64,000 bases of DNA from Streptomyces sp. NBC_01306 (GTDB lineage: Bacteria; Actinomycetota; Actinomycetes; Streptomycetales; Streptomycetaceae): NCBI RefSeq assembly GCF_026340465.1, contig NZ_JAPEPC010000001.1:2297501-2361500 (forward strand). The letters are read 5' to 3'. Under the pieces are notes generated by a model that saw only the letters and a program-made list of their open reading frames with translations, did no database searches and was not told where the DNA came from. Position numbers and translations under genes: made by a program. This document shows, one piece after another, positions 52,335 to 60,218 of this stretch. How positions within the stretch are numbered: position 1 is the stretch's first letter; the number at the start of each line of letters is the position of its first letter.

Positions 52335-52838
52335 ATGCCCCTTTCTCAGGACATGACTTCTGATATCGACCCCGGCTTCCTCGATGCCCTCCAGCACCAG
52401 GTGGCCCTCTTCGCCCGCCGCGCCGAGCAGACCCGGATGGGAGGCGTCGGCCAGGCGCGCAACTCGATGGACCGCGCGGCCTATCTGCTGCTCAACCGGC
52501 TGGACCGGGAGGGCCCGATGGGAGTGAAGGCCCTGGCCGCGAGCATGGGCATCGACTCCTCGACGGTGACCAGACAGGTCGCCCCGCTCGTCGACACCGG
52601 TCTGGTCAAGCGCACCTCGCACCCCGAGGACGGGCGTGCCGTCGTCCTGCAGCTCTCCCCGCGCGGCCAGACCCGCCTGGAAGAGGTGCGCTCCTCGCGG
52701 CGCGAGCTGATGGTCCAGGTCACCGAGGGCTGGACGCAGGAGGAGCGCGAAACCTTCTGCGCCCTGTTGACCCGCTTCAACTCGTCGCTCCCCACCCGTA
52801 CGGCAGGCACCCAGGAGCCGGGCGCGCCGACCTCTTGA
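52335..52838 (+). CDS. MarR-family regulator
   Basis: 167 aa from ATG 52335; ATG 52353 (preceded by TCAGGAC) is an alternative that removes six residues. The winged helix is in residues 55-105 (GVKALAASMGIDSSTVTRQV, then the wing HPEDGRAVVLQLSPRG), flanked by the dimer helices. It is divergent to ilvA and could control it or act elsewhere. Confidence 0.88.
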   Translation: MPLSQDMTSDIDPGFLDALQHQVALFARRAEQTRMGGVGQARNSMDRAAYLLLNRLDREGPMGVKALAASMGIDSSTVTRQVAPLVDTGLVKRTSHPEDGRAVVLQLSPRGQTRLEEVRSSRRELMVQVTEGWTQEERETFCALLTRFNSSLPTRTAGTQEPGAPTS

Positions 52839-52881
52839 CCGGGTGCCGCGGCCTGCTCTCAGATGAGAGCAGGGAGGCACT

Positions 52882-53415
52882 GTGCGGGAGCGGACAGCAG
52901 CACGGGAACGCCGCCGCGACGAGGAGTTCGAATCGTTCGTCGCGGGTGCGGCCGGACGGCTCCTCCATGCGGCCGTACTGCTGACGGCCGAGCCCACCGG
53001 AGACTCCCCACGGGCGCAGCGGCTGCTGCTGGCGGCGCTCTCCCGTACGTACGCGCACTGGGACCGGCTGCGCGGCGACGATCCGTACGAACACACCCGT
53101 CAGGAGCTGGCGGCCCACTTCGCCCACAGCGCCTGGCGCCACCACCGGCCGCAGCTGCCGGGCCGGCCGGGACGGACGGCAGGCGCAGGCCGTCCCTCGA
53201 ACCCGGCGGGCGGCGGCGTACTGGGGCGGCTGACCCCGCAGGAGCGCCTCATCGTGGTGCTGCGGCTGTACGAGGGGATCGCCGAGGAGCAGGTCGCGGC
53301 GGCGGTCGGCCTGCCGGCGGAGCGGGTCCGTGCGATCTGCGGCCATGCGACGGCGACCCTGCGCAGCACCCCGCCGGAGGCCGCGCCCCGGCGGCCCGAG
53401 GTGGCGACGCCATGA
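52882..53415 (+). CDS. ECF sigma-factor-like protein with degraded region 2
   Basis: 177 aa, GTG 52882 with GGGAGG 5 nt upstream. The N-half looks like sigma region 2 of the SigE-like ECF family (EEFESFVAGAAGRLLHAAVLL, then LSRTYAHWDRL), but the usual GDRHDAEDLVQ core is replaced by AEPTGDSPRAQRLLL, so -10 recognition may be lost. Region 4 (LTPQERLIVVLRLYEGIAEE, VAAAVGLPAERVRAICGHAT) is intact. It overlaps the membrane-protein gene by 4 nt, as sigma/anti-sigma pairs often do. It could be a weak or repurposed sigma factor. Confidence 0.75.
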   Translation: MRERTAARERRRDEEFESFVAGAAGRLLHAAVLLTAEPTGDSPRAQRLLLAALSRTYAHWDRLRGDDPYEHTRQELAAHFAHSAWRHHRPQLPGRPGRTAGAGRPSNPAGGGVLGRLTPQERLIVVLRLYEGIAEEQVAAAVGLPAERVRAICGHATATLRSTPPEAAPRRPEVATP

Positions 53416-53663
53416 GCCTGCCGGACCGCAAGGAGGAGATGGTCCGCCGGATGCTGAAGGGCCCGCATCCGCCGGTCCCCGCCGACCTGGCGGTCCGTGC
53501 GGCGGAGCGCGGCACCCGGATACGGCGCCGCCGCACGGCGGGCCGGAGAGCAGCGTGGCTGCTGCTGGCGGCGGTGCTCGTGGGATTCGTGGTGTGGGCG
53601 ACCCTGACCCAGCCGTGGGCGCCGCCCCCGGCCCGGATCACACCACCGGTGGAGGGCTACTGA
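53412..53663 (+). CDS. Small membrane protein paired with the sigma-like gene
   Basis: 83 aa, ATG 53412 overlapping the sigma-like stop (ATGA). A helical, charged N-part (DRKEEMVRRMLKGPHPPVPADLAVRAA), a basic cluster (RIRRRRTAGRRA) and one transmembrane helix (about 47-65, WLLLAAVLVGFVVWATL), then a proline-rich tail outside. Size, layout and coupling suggest a tiny anti-sigma-like membrane anchor, but there is no zinc-binding anti-sigma motif. Confidence 0.75.
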   Translation: MSLPDRKEEMVRRMLKGPHPPVPADLAVRAAERGTRIRRRRTAGRRAAWLLLAAVLVGFVVWATLTQPWAPPPARITPPVEGY

Positions 53664-53728
53664 GCGGGGGCCACGGATGACTGCGAGCCCGTCCGCAGTC
53701 GTCCGCCGCCCCGACCGGACGGGCCCCC

Positions 53729-53796
53729 TCAGCCCAGTTCTCGGTCCAGCCGTCAGCCCAGTTCCCGGTCCGGTTCCGGCCCGGCCGTCAGCCCAG
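53729..53796. repeat. Repeated TCAGCCCAG around the metB stop
   Basis: TCAGCCCAG occurs at 53729, 53753 and 53788, with similar flanks (CCGTCAGCCCAGTT, then CGGTCC). The last copy contains the metB stop and the codons before it. It looks like the 3' end of metB copied twice downstream. Confidence 0.65.
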
Positions 53797-54945
53797 CGCC
53801 TGCTGCAGATCCGCGAGCAGGTCGTCGGCCGACTCGATGCCCACCGAGAGCCGCACCAGATCCCCCGGAACCTCCAGCGCCGAACCGGCCACCGAAGCGT
53901 GCGTCATCCGCCCCGGGTGCTCGATCAGCGACTCCACCCCACCGAGCGACTCACCCAGCGTGAACAGCTTCGCCCGGTCGCAGACCGCGACCGCCGCCTC
54001 CTCGCCGCCCCGGACCCGGAAGGAGACCATCCCGCCGAACGACCGCATCTGCTTGGCCGCGATCTCGTGGCCGGGGTGGTCGGGCAGCCCCGGGTAGAGG
54101 ATGCTGCTGACCTTCGGGTGCCGGGTCAGCATCTCCGCGATCCGCGTGGCGTTCTCGCTGTGCCGGTCCATCCGTACGGCCAGCGTCTTGATCCCGCGCA
54201 GCACCAGCCAGGCGTCGAACGGACCGCAGACCGCGCCCATCGCGTTCTGGTGGTACGCCAACTCCTCACCGAGGTCGTCGGAGTTGACGACCAGCGCACC
54301 GCCGACCACGTCCGAGTGGCCGCCCATGTACTTGGTCATCGAGTGCACGACGACGTCCGCGCCGAGCGCGAGCGGCTGCTGGAGGTAGGGGCTGGCGAAG
54401 GTGTTGTCGACGACGAGCTTCACGCCCGCCGTGCGCGCCACGTCGGCCACCGCCGCGATGTCCGTGATCCCGAGGAGCGGGTTGGAGGGGGTCTCCACCC
54501 AGATCACCTTGGTACGGGGGGTCATGGCGGCCCGCACCGATGCCGGGTCCGTGGTGTCCGCGACCGACCACTCGACGCCCCACCGGGACACGACCTTCGC
54601 GAACAGCCGGAAGGTGCCGCCGTACGCGTCGTTCGGGATGACCACGTGGTCCCCGGGCGTCAGCAGCGTACGGAGCAGGCAGTCCTCGGCGGCGAGGCCG
54701 GAGGCGAAGGCGAGCCCGCGCCGGCCGCCCTCCAGGGCCGCCAGGTTCTCCTCAAGGGCGGTACGGGTCGGGTTGCCGCTGCGGCTGTACTCGTAGCCGC
54801 CGCGCAACCCGCCCACGCCGTCCTGCTTGTACGTGGAGACCTGGTAGATGGGGGGCACGACCGCGCCCGTGAGGGGGTCAGCGGTGTTGCCCGCATGAAT
54901 CGCGAGGGTCTCGAAACTCTGGTGCACGCTGTGCTCGTCGCTCAT
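53788..54945 (-). CDS. metB: Cystathionine gamma-synthase
   Basis: 385 aa, ATG 54945. It is a PLP enzyme joining O-acyl-homoserine and cysteine in the path to methionine. The opening FETLAIHAGNTADPLTGAVV, YSRSGNPTR, the AFASGLAA loop and the PLP lysine Lys205 (HSMTKYMGGHSD) are all present. It could also act as cystathionine gamma-lyase, as the two cannot be told apart from sequence; metB is the usual name in Streptomyces. It is divergent to the TPR-like gene at 54997 across 51 nt. Confidence 0.93.
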   Translation of the reverse strand: MSDEHSVHQSFETLAIHAGNTADPLTGAVVPPIYQVSTYKQDGVGGLRGGYEYSRSGNPTRTALEENLAALEGGRRGLAFASGLAAEDCLLRTLLTPGDHVVIPNDAYGGTFRLFAKVVSRWGVEWSVADTTDPASVRAAMTPRTKVIWVETPSNPLLGITDIAAVADVARTAGVKLVVDNTFASPYLQQPLALGADVVVHSMTKYMGGHSDVVGGALVVNSDDLGEELAYHQNAMGAVCGPFDAWLVLRGIKTLAVRMDRHSENATRIAEMLTRHPKVSSILYPGLPDHPGHEIAAKQMRSFGGMVSFRVRGGEEAAVAVCDRAKLFTLGESLGGVESLIEHPGRMTHASVAGSALEVPGDLVRLSVGIESADDLLADLQQALG

Positions 54946-54996
54946 GGGAACCGAGCGTAGTGGTCAGATGTCGGTCGTGTCTGGTTCGCTTGACTC

Positions 54997-56109
54997 ATGG
55001 AGATTCTCTGGTTCCTGCTCGCGGTTGGCATGTTCGCGGCAGCGCTCGGCCCGTTCCTGCTGCGCAGACGCGGCGGCATCCACCAGGTGCTGCCCGGTTC
55101 CCCGGACGCCGCTGACCCCGATGACTACGGGTTCCTGCGCCAGGAGGAGCTGGACATACGGCTGCCGGGCCCGGACCAGGATCTGCTCGATGTGCTGGAG
55201 GTGGTGCAGCACACCCAGAACTGGCGGCCCGCCGCCCAGCTGCTCGCGGGTACGCCCCGGCAGGGCGAGCTGCGCTGGCAGCGGGTGCAGGCCTTCGCGG
55301 GGGCGGCCTCACTGGAGCTGTCGCAGCGGCCGGGCGTCGGCGGGGCCTGGCTGCGCAACTGGCGCTCCGAGTCCCCCAAGGACGCGGGCGCGGCCCAGGT
55401 GCACGCCGCGTTCCTGGTGCAGCAGGCGTGGCGCTCCGAGTCGCCGGACGGCGCACGGACCGACGACTTCCGGATCATCCTGGAGGAGGCGCGCACCGTC
55501 TGCGGCGAAGCGGCGCTGCTCGCCCCGGGTGACCCCGTCCCGTACATCGTGGAGCTGGCCGTCGGACGTGGACTCGCCTACCCCGAGCCGCAGTTCGAGG
55601 AGTTGTGGGCGAAAGTGATCGACCGCGCGCCCGAGCACATGGGGGCGCATCTGGCCGCGCTGCACTACTGGTGCGAGAAGTGGCACGGGTCGCGCGACCG
55701 GGCGGACGAGTTCGCGCACGCGGCGGCGGCCCGCGCGCCCCGTGGCTCGCTGCTCGCCGCGCTCCCGCTCTTCGCCGTGTACGAGCACCTGCCCGAGGTC
55801 ACGCTGGTGCGCAGCTTCTACCAGAGCGTGGTCGTCACCAGGGCGGTGGAGGGGGCGATGCACGCGGTGCACACGGCCCGCGCCGACGACCCGGTGCTCG
55901 CGCACGTACGGCATCTGCTGGTGCTCTTCCTGGTCCGGTCCGAACGCTGGTCGGAGGCGATGAACCAGCTGGTCCGCATCGACGGCCATGTGGGGGCGCT
56001 GCCGTGGACGCTCGACGAGGATCCGGCCGGGGTGTACGCGGTGTACCGGGCGCTGGCGGTCGCGGGGTACGAGGCGAACGGCGGCAGCCCGGCCACCCTG
56101 CCCCGTTGA
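54997..56109 (+). CDS. Membrane-anchored conserved protein of unknown function
   Basis: 370 aa, ATG 54997. One N-terminal helix (ILWFLLAVGMFAAALGPFLL) leads to a long, helical soluble part rich in Trp and Leu (LLDVLEVVQHTQNWRPAAQL, then EAALLAPGDPVPYIVELAVG). The repeated short helices resemble TPR-like superhelices. I recall close relatives in many Streptomyces but no function. It is followed by the nine-base repeat array. Confidence 0.8.
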   Translation: MEILWFLLAVGMFAAALGPFLLRRRGGIHQVLPGSPDAADPDDYGFLRQEELDIRLPGPDQDLLDVLEVVQHTQNWRPAAQLLAGTPRQGELRWQRVQAFAGAASLELSQRPGVGGAWLRNWRSESPKDAGAAQVHAAFLVQQAWRSESPDGARTDDFRIILEEARTVCGEAALLAPGDPVPYIVELAVGRGLAYPEPQFEELWAKVIDRAPEHMGAHLAALHYWCEKWHGSRDRADEFAHAAAARAPRGSLLAALPLFAVYEHLPEVTLVRSFYQSVVVTRAVEGAMHAVHTARADDPVLAHVRHLLVLFLVRSERWSEAMNQLVRIDGHVGALPWTLDEDPAGVYAVYRALAVAGYEANGGSPATLPR

Positions 56110-56190
56110 ACCCGCCGAGCCCGCCGGGCCCGCTGAGCCCGCTGAGCCCGCTGAGCCCGCTGAGCCCGCTGAGCCCGCTGAGCCCGCTGA
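56108..56190. repeat. Nine-base tandem repeat array (GAGCCCGCT)
   Basis: Six perfect GAGCCCGCT units in a row (56135-56188), preceded by variants (GGGCCCGCT, GAGCCCGCC and a partial one). It begins at the stop of the preceding gene and ends about 80 nt before the small ORF at 56270. It could form slipped structures but has no inverted symmetry, so it is not a terminator. Confidence 0.9.
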
Positions 56191-56269
56191 GTAGGCTGGC
56201 GGCACACCGCACGGCACCCCCGCACCGCATCCCCGCGGGCGGGAACCCGAAGAGGAACGAGCGAGCCCG

Positions 56270-56392
56270 ATGACACGCCTCATACCGCTGGTCCTGATCG
56301 GCTTCGGCGCCTACTTCTGGCTCCGGTCCAGGAGGAAGACGGCGGCGTGGCTGGAGCGCCGGACGTCCTCCGGGGACCAGCAGGAATCCTGA
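56270..56392 (+). CDS. 40-aa basic single-helix protein
   Basis: ATG 56270 to TGA 56392: a hydrophobic start ([17 protein letters not shown]), then a basic segment ([15 protein letters not shown]) and a short acidic tail. The ribosome site is AGAGGA about 13 nt upstream, a little far. It is just upstream of msrA and might be a small membrane protein, with codon use like the neighbours. It could be missed by normal gene callers; not certain to be translated. Confidence 0.6.
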   Translation: MTRLIPLVLIGFGAYFWLRSRRKTAAWLERRTSSGDQQES

Positions 56393-56447
56393 CCGGGACC
56401 CGTGCGTTGCACGGGGTGCACCCATACTCCCCGAGGAGCCGCAGCCG

Positions 56448-57110
56448 ATGTTCCTGAACCGCACCCCCCAGCTCCCCACCCCGGACCAGGCCCTGAAGGG
56501 CCGGGACACCCCGGAATTCGAGCTGCCCGCCCGCCACACGGTCCTGGGCAATCCGCTGGCCGGCCCGTACCCGGCGCAGCTGGAGACCGCCGATTTCGCC
56601 CTGGGCTGTTTCTGGGGCGCCGAGCGCATCTTCTGGCAGACGGAGGGCGTCTGGACGACGCTCGTCGGCTACCAGGGCGGCTCCACGGTGAATCCGGCGT
56701 ACGAGGAGGTCTGCTCGGGCCTCACCGGTCACACGGAGGCGGTCAGGGTGGTCTTCGACCCGGAGGTCGTCCCGTACACGACCCTGCTCAAGATCTTCTG
56801 GGAGTCCCACAACCCGACCCAGGGCTTCCGCCAGGGCAACGACGTGGGCACCCAGTACCGCTCAGCGATCTACACCCACTCCCCGGCCCAGGCAGCCGCC
56901 GCGACCGCGTCCCGCGAGGCGTACCAGCAGGTCCTGACGGGCTCGGGGTACGGCACGATCTCGACGGAGATCCAGCCGGCCGAGGGCCGCGAATTCTACG
57001 CCGCTGAGCCGTATCACCAGCAGTACCTGGACAAGAACCCGGCGGGCTACTGCGGCATCGGCGGCACGGGCGTGAGCTGCCCGATCGGCGTGGCCAAGGC
57101 CGACGGCTGA
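56448..57110 (+). CDS. msrA: Peptide-methionine (S)-S-oxide reductase
   Basis: 220 aa, ATG 56448. It repairs oxidised methionine in proteins. Catalytic Cys54 in GCFWGAER is followed by the typical [22 protein letters not shown], and the C-end carries further cysteines ([14 protein letters not shown]) for regeneration by thioredoxin. Length fits the long actinobacterial MsrA. It is convergent with the MBL-fold gene, with only 22 nt between the ends. Confidence 0.96.
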   Translation: MFLNRTPQLPTPDQALKGRDTPEFELPARHTVLGNPLAGPYPAQLETADFALGCFWGAERIFWQTEGVWTTLVGYQGGSTVNPAYEEVCSGLTGHTEAVRVVFDPEVVPYTTLLKIFWESHNPTQGFRQGNDVGTQYRSAIYTHSPAQAAAATASREAYQQVLTGSGYGTISTEIQPAEGREFYAAEPYHQQYLDKNPAGYCGIGGTGVSCPIGVAKADG

Positions 57111-57120
57111 CAGCCGCCGC

Positions 57121-57146
57121 TACTGGGCTCGATTACTGGGCTCGAT
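57121..57146. repeat. 13-bp tandem duplication at the end of the MBL gene
   Basis: TACTGGGCTCGAT occurs twice in a row (57121-57133, 57134-57146). The stop codon of the MBL gene lies across the junction, and the second copy repeats its last codons plus an alternative stop. A recent slippage event is likely. Confidence 0.85.
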
Positions 57147-58029
57147 CGTGGCGTTCGTGCCCAGCGGTCCGCGGCTCGTTCTGCCGGCAGCGGTCAAGTT
57201 CGACCGGATCATGGGCGGAGAAGATGTCAATCTGATCGCCATGGTCTCTGGCCAGTTCGCGCAGCCGGGCCTGGTTGCGGTGGCGGGCCGGGCCGTCGGC
57301 CTGGACCAGGGTCTGGAAGAGGGCCAGTCCCGGGGTGGAGCGTGGAGCGAGTGGGTCGATCTCACCGGGTGAGAAGTAGGCGTCCCCGGCGTGCAGCAGC
57401 CATTGGGGGCCGGTCGCGCTCTCCGTTCCCTCGTGGCGGCGCACCGCCACACCGGCGTGGCCGCGGGTGTGGCCGGGCAGCGGTATCAGCGCGATGTCGG
57501 CGGATATTCCCCGGAGTTGCCGTACGGCCTCGAAGCCGAACCAGTGGTCTCCGCCGGTGGGGTTGTAGGTGACCCAGTCGGGTCCATGGGCCAATTGACC
57601 GGCTCGGTAACGGAATCGTTCAGCCCGTGCGGTGGTTCCCGTCGCGGCTCGGTGCTCGGTCGCATGGAGGTGGACCTTTGCCTTGGGGAAGTCGGGCAGC
57701 CCGCCGGCGTGGTCGAGGTCGAGGTGGGTCAGGATGATGTGCCTGACGTCGTCGGCCGAGTATCCCAGCCCGGTCACTTGACGCACCGCTGTCTCGGCGA
57801 GGTCGAGGCGCGGACGGGTGAGGAACAGGAATTCGCGGCCCAGGGATCGCCTGGGGTCGGCGATGTCGCGCAGGCCGATCCCGGTGTCCACCAGCACCAG
57901 TCCCTGGTCGGTCTCGATCAGCAGGCAGTGGCAGATCATCCGGGCGGTCCGGAACGGCAGCCGGTTGCCGTTGATGAGCCGGCCGCCGACCGGCTGCATC
58001 GTGCCGCAGTTCAGGTGATGGATGCGCAT
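57133..58029 (-). CDS. Metallo-beta-lactamase-fold hydrolase, lactonase-like
   Basis: 298 aa, ATG 58029 with GAGGGGAACC upstream. The zinc motif H-x-H-x-D-H reads T-H-L-D-L-D-H (LTHLDLDHAGG), with later PLPGHTRGHAGV, LLHAGDAYFSP and a C-terminal His (SAHDPVELDR). It resembles the AttM/AiiA-like lactonase branch (IETDQGLVLVDTGIGLRD). It may open lactone rings of signals or antibiotics, but glyoxalase or other functions are possible. Divergent to a MerR gene, which is the likely regulator. Confidence 0.88.
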   Translation of the reverse strand: MRIHHLNCGTMQPVGGRLINGNRLPFRTARMICHCLLIETDQGLVLVDTGIGLRDIADPRRSLGREFLFLTRPRLDLAETAVRQVTGLGYSADDVRHIILTHLDLDHAGGLPDFPKAKVHLHATEHRAATGTTARAERFRYRAGQLAHGPDWVTYNPTGGDHWFGFEAVRQLRGISADIALIPLPGHTRGHAGVAVRRHEGTESATGPQWLLHAGDAYFSPGEIDPLAPRSTPGLALFQTLVQADGPARHRNQARLRELARDHGDQIDIFSAHDPVELDRCRQNEPRTAGHERHDRAQ

Positions 58030-58161
58030 CAGGTTCCCCTCCAGATATGCGGTTCGGGATCGGTGACGAACAGCCGGTTCGCGGCGCGGTGGGCCACGAA
58101 CCGGGTCACCGAGCGGACCGCGGTGGCGTCGTGCTGGGCAGCAACGCTTCACGCTAAACAG

Positions 58162-58175
58162 TGGAGTACGCTCCA
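58162..58175. promoter_or_regulatory. MerR-type operator TGGAG-N4-CTCCA
   Basis: Perfect 5-bp arms with a TACG spacer, in the 174-nt gap between the MBL gene and merR, 28 nt before the merR start. MerR dimers bind such sites between -35 and -10. It could control both genes. Confidence 0.6.
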
Positions 58176-58203
58176 AGGTCAAGCCACGATCCGACGGAGG
58201 GGC

Positions 58204-58566
58204 ATGCGTATCGGAGAGCTGGCCGCACAAGCGGGCGTCACGAAGGACGCCATCCGGTTCTACGAGAAGCTCGGCCTCGTCGCAGGCCGGCGGCTGGCCA
58301 ACGGCTATCGCGACTTCCCGCCCGAGACGGTGACCTGGCTGCACTACATCCGCACCGCGCAGGCGCTCGGATTCTCACTGGCGGAGGTCGCACGGCACGG
58401 CGAGGCACTGCGCGACGCGCCGGATACCGCGGAAGCGCTGTCCGCGTTGTTCGAGGAGAAGATCCACGTCATCGACGCGCGCATGGCCGAACTCGCCGCC
58501 CTGCGAGCCGATCTTGAGGTGCGCGTCGGCACCGGATGCCCGTTGCAGGCGGCTGATGGAGAGTAA
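58204..58566 (+). CDS. MerR-family regulator
   Basis: 120 aa, ATG 58204 with CGGAGGGG upstream. The N-terminal winged helix (RIGELAAQAGVTKDAIRFYE, then LANGYRDF) and the dimer helix (FSLAEVARHGEALRDAPDT) are typical. There is one cysteine near the end (GTGCPLQ) but no metal-binding pair, so the inducer is probably organic. It should control the divergent MBL hydrolase. Confidence 0.9.
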   Translation: MRIGELAAQAGVTKDAIRFYEKLGLVAGRRLANGYRDFPPETVTWLHYIRTAQALGFSLAEVARHGEALRDAPDTAEALSALFEEKIHVIDARMAELAALRADLEVRVGTGCPLQAADGE

Positions 58567-58723
58567 GAGAAATTGCCAGACCCTGTGGATCGTGTGTTCT
58601 GCGATCCCGGGATGAGCGCTGAGCTTCCGCCGCGGTGCGCTCGACGGGCCGACCGCGTTCGGAGCGGGCACCGGGGCGGACCGGGGCGGTGCTCCGGACG
58701 CCGTACCGCCCCCGCCCCTCCGC

Positions 58724-59839
58724 TCACATCAGCGGCTTCACCGACATCAGCAGATGCCGGTGGGACGGGTCCGGTTCGGCGTCCGGGGTGGACAGGCCGG
58801 TCAGCAGGGCCCGCTGGCCGGGGCCGAGCAGATCGAACCGTACGGAGTGGCTGTCCATGGCGCTCAACTCATCCGTCAGATAAGCCGGGTTGAAGGCGTC
58901 CATGATGTCGTCGGCGCCTTCCAGGCGGGATGGCAGGCGCTGTGAGGCCACGTCGTCCTCGTACCCCGCGTGCAGGTGGACCGCTTCGGGTGAGAAGTCC
59001 AGGCGTACGGGGCTGTCGCCCTCGGCGACCACCGCGACGCGTCTGACCGCCTCCAGCAGCGGGGCCCGGTCCGTCACCGTGACGACCGGGCTCTCCATGG
59101 TGAACAGCTTGTCGTGGCGCGGCAGTCGGCCGTCGAGAAGACGCACCGTGGTCCGCATCCCGGCGTTGCCGAAGCCGATGGAACCGTCGCCCAGGGCCAC
59201 CCGGACCATCCCCGTACGGCTGAGGGAGCGGGCGATCTCGGCCAGGCGGCGGGCCGGGACGACGACGTCGGCCGGGCCGGCGCCGGAGTCCGGCTTCCAG
59301 CCGAGCGTGCGCACCGCGAAGCGGTAGCGGTCGGTGGCGGCCAGCGTCATCGTGCCGCCGTCCAGGCTCACCCTGATCCCGGTCAGCACCGGCAGGGCGT
59401 CGTCGCGGCCGGCGGCCACCACGACATGCGCGACCGCCGCCGCGAACTCGCCCGCGTCCACCGCCCCGCGCAGCTCGGGCAGGTCCGGCAGGGCCGGATA
59501 GTCGTCGAGCGGCAGCAGGGAGAGCCCGAAACTGGTTCCGGCGCCGGTCACCGTGAAGCGGGAGGCCTCGATCGCGCACTCGACCGGCCCCTCGGGCAGC
59601 ACCCGGCAGATGTCGAGCAGCCTGCGCCCCATGACGAGGGCCTTCCCCGGCCGCACGGTGTCCACCGGCACTTCGATGCACGCCGACGCCTCGTAGTCGA
59701 GGCCGGAGACGCGCAGCGTGGAGCCTTCCGCCGCCAGGAGCAGCCCGCCGAGCACGGGCATCGGCGATCTGGCCGGGAGCACCCGGGCCGCCCAGGTCAC
59801 GGTCTCGGCGAATGTGCTGCGGTCGGTGCGGAACTCCAT
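58724..59839 (-). CDS. Second DNA polymerase sliding clamp (beta-clamp paralogue)
   Basis: 371 aa, ATG 59839 with GGGAAGG 9-10 nt upstream. It has three clamp domains: the start EFRTDRSTFAETVTWAARVL and PVLGGLLLAAEGSTLRVSG, the middle PVLTGIRVSLDGGTMTLAAT with DRYRFAVR, and the end GPGQRALLTG with HRHLLMSVKPLM, very like DnaN's ending. Isolated here, without dnaA, recF or gyrB, so it is not the main dnaN of the origin region. A second clamp may serve a repair or conjugation-like polymerase, or a tissue-specific one; functional proof is lacking. Tandem 18-bp repeats lie upstream. Confidence 0.9.
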   Translation of the reverse strand: MEFRTDRSTFAETVTWAARVLPARSPMPVLGGLLLAAEGSTLRVSGLDYEASACIEVPVDTVRPGKALVMGRRLLDICRVLPEGPVECAIEASRFTVTGAGTSFGLSLLPLDDYPALPDLPELRGAVDAGEFAAAVAHVVVAAGRDDALPVLTGIRVSLDGGTMTLAATDRYRFAVRTLGWKPDSGAGPADVVVPARRLAEIARSLSRTGMVRVALGDGSIGFGNAGMRTTVRLLDGRLPRHDKLFTMESPVVTVTDRAPLLEAVRRVAVVAEGDSPVRLDFSPEAVHLHAGYEDDVASQRLPSRLEGADDIMDAFNPAYLTDELSAMDSHSVRFDLLGPGQRALLTGLSTPDAEPDPSHRHLLMSVKPLM

Positions 59840-60218
59840 GGCGGGGCGCCTTCCCTGTCGGTGATGCGGGGCTCGTTCGGGCTGGCCGGGCCGTTTCGGG
59901 CTGGCCGGGCCGGTTCGGGCTGGCCGGGCTGACCGGGCTGGCCGGGCTGACCGGGCCGGTCGGGCCCGTTGCGGTGGCTGGGCCGGTGTGCGCCCGAGGA
60001 TCCGTGACCGTACCGGCTGCCGCTGACAATCCGGCCCGTCACCGGCAGCCCCGCCCGGCCCCCGCACCCCCCGGTAAGCGCAATCAGAAGTGTCACTCCG
60101 CGTCGGCTGCCGCAGACTGCAGACAGAAAGCCAGCCGAAAGGCGACCGAACACCGACAGGACGTGCCAAGGCCGGGCAATCCGCCTGGCCCTTCCTCGTC
60201 GCAGTGGAGGCGAGAGCT
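59840..60218. other. 379-nt intergenic region with 18-19-bp tandem repeats
   Basis: No convincing gene. Units of about 18 bp (TTCGGGCTGGCCGGGCCG type) occur at 59876-59893, 59895-59912, 59914-59931, 59932-59949 and 59950-59968, separated by 0-1 nt, becoming less perfect to the right. The rest is GC-rich without clear promoters. Promoters for the clamp gene and the L,D-transpeptidase gene must lie here. Confidence 0.8.

Noticed and set aside
56108..56190. CRISPR array
   Set aside because: Nine-base units in direct tandem without spacers, and no cas genes anywhere in the window.
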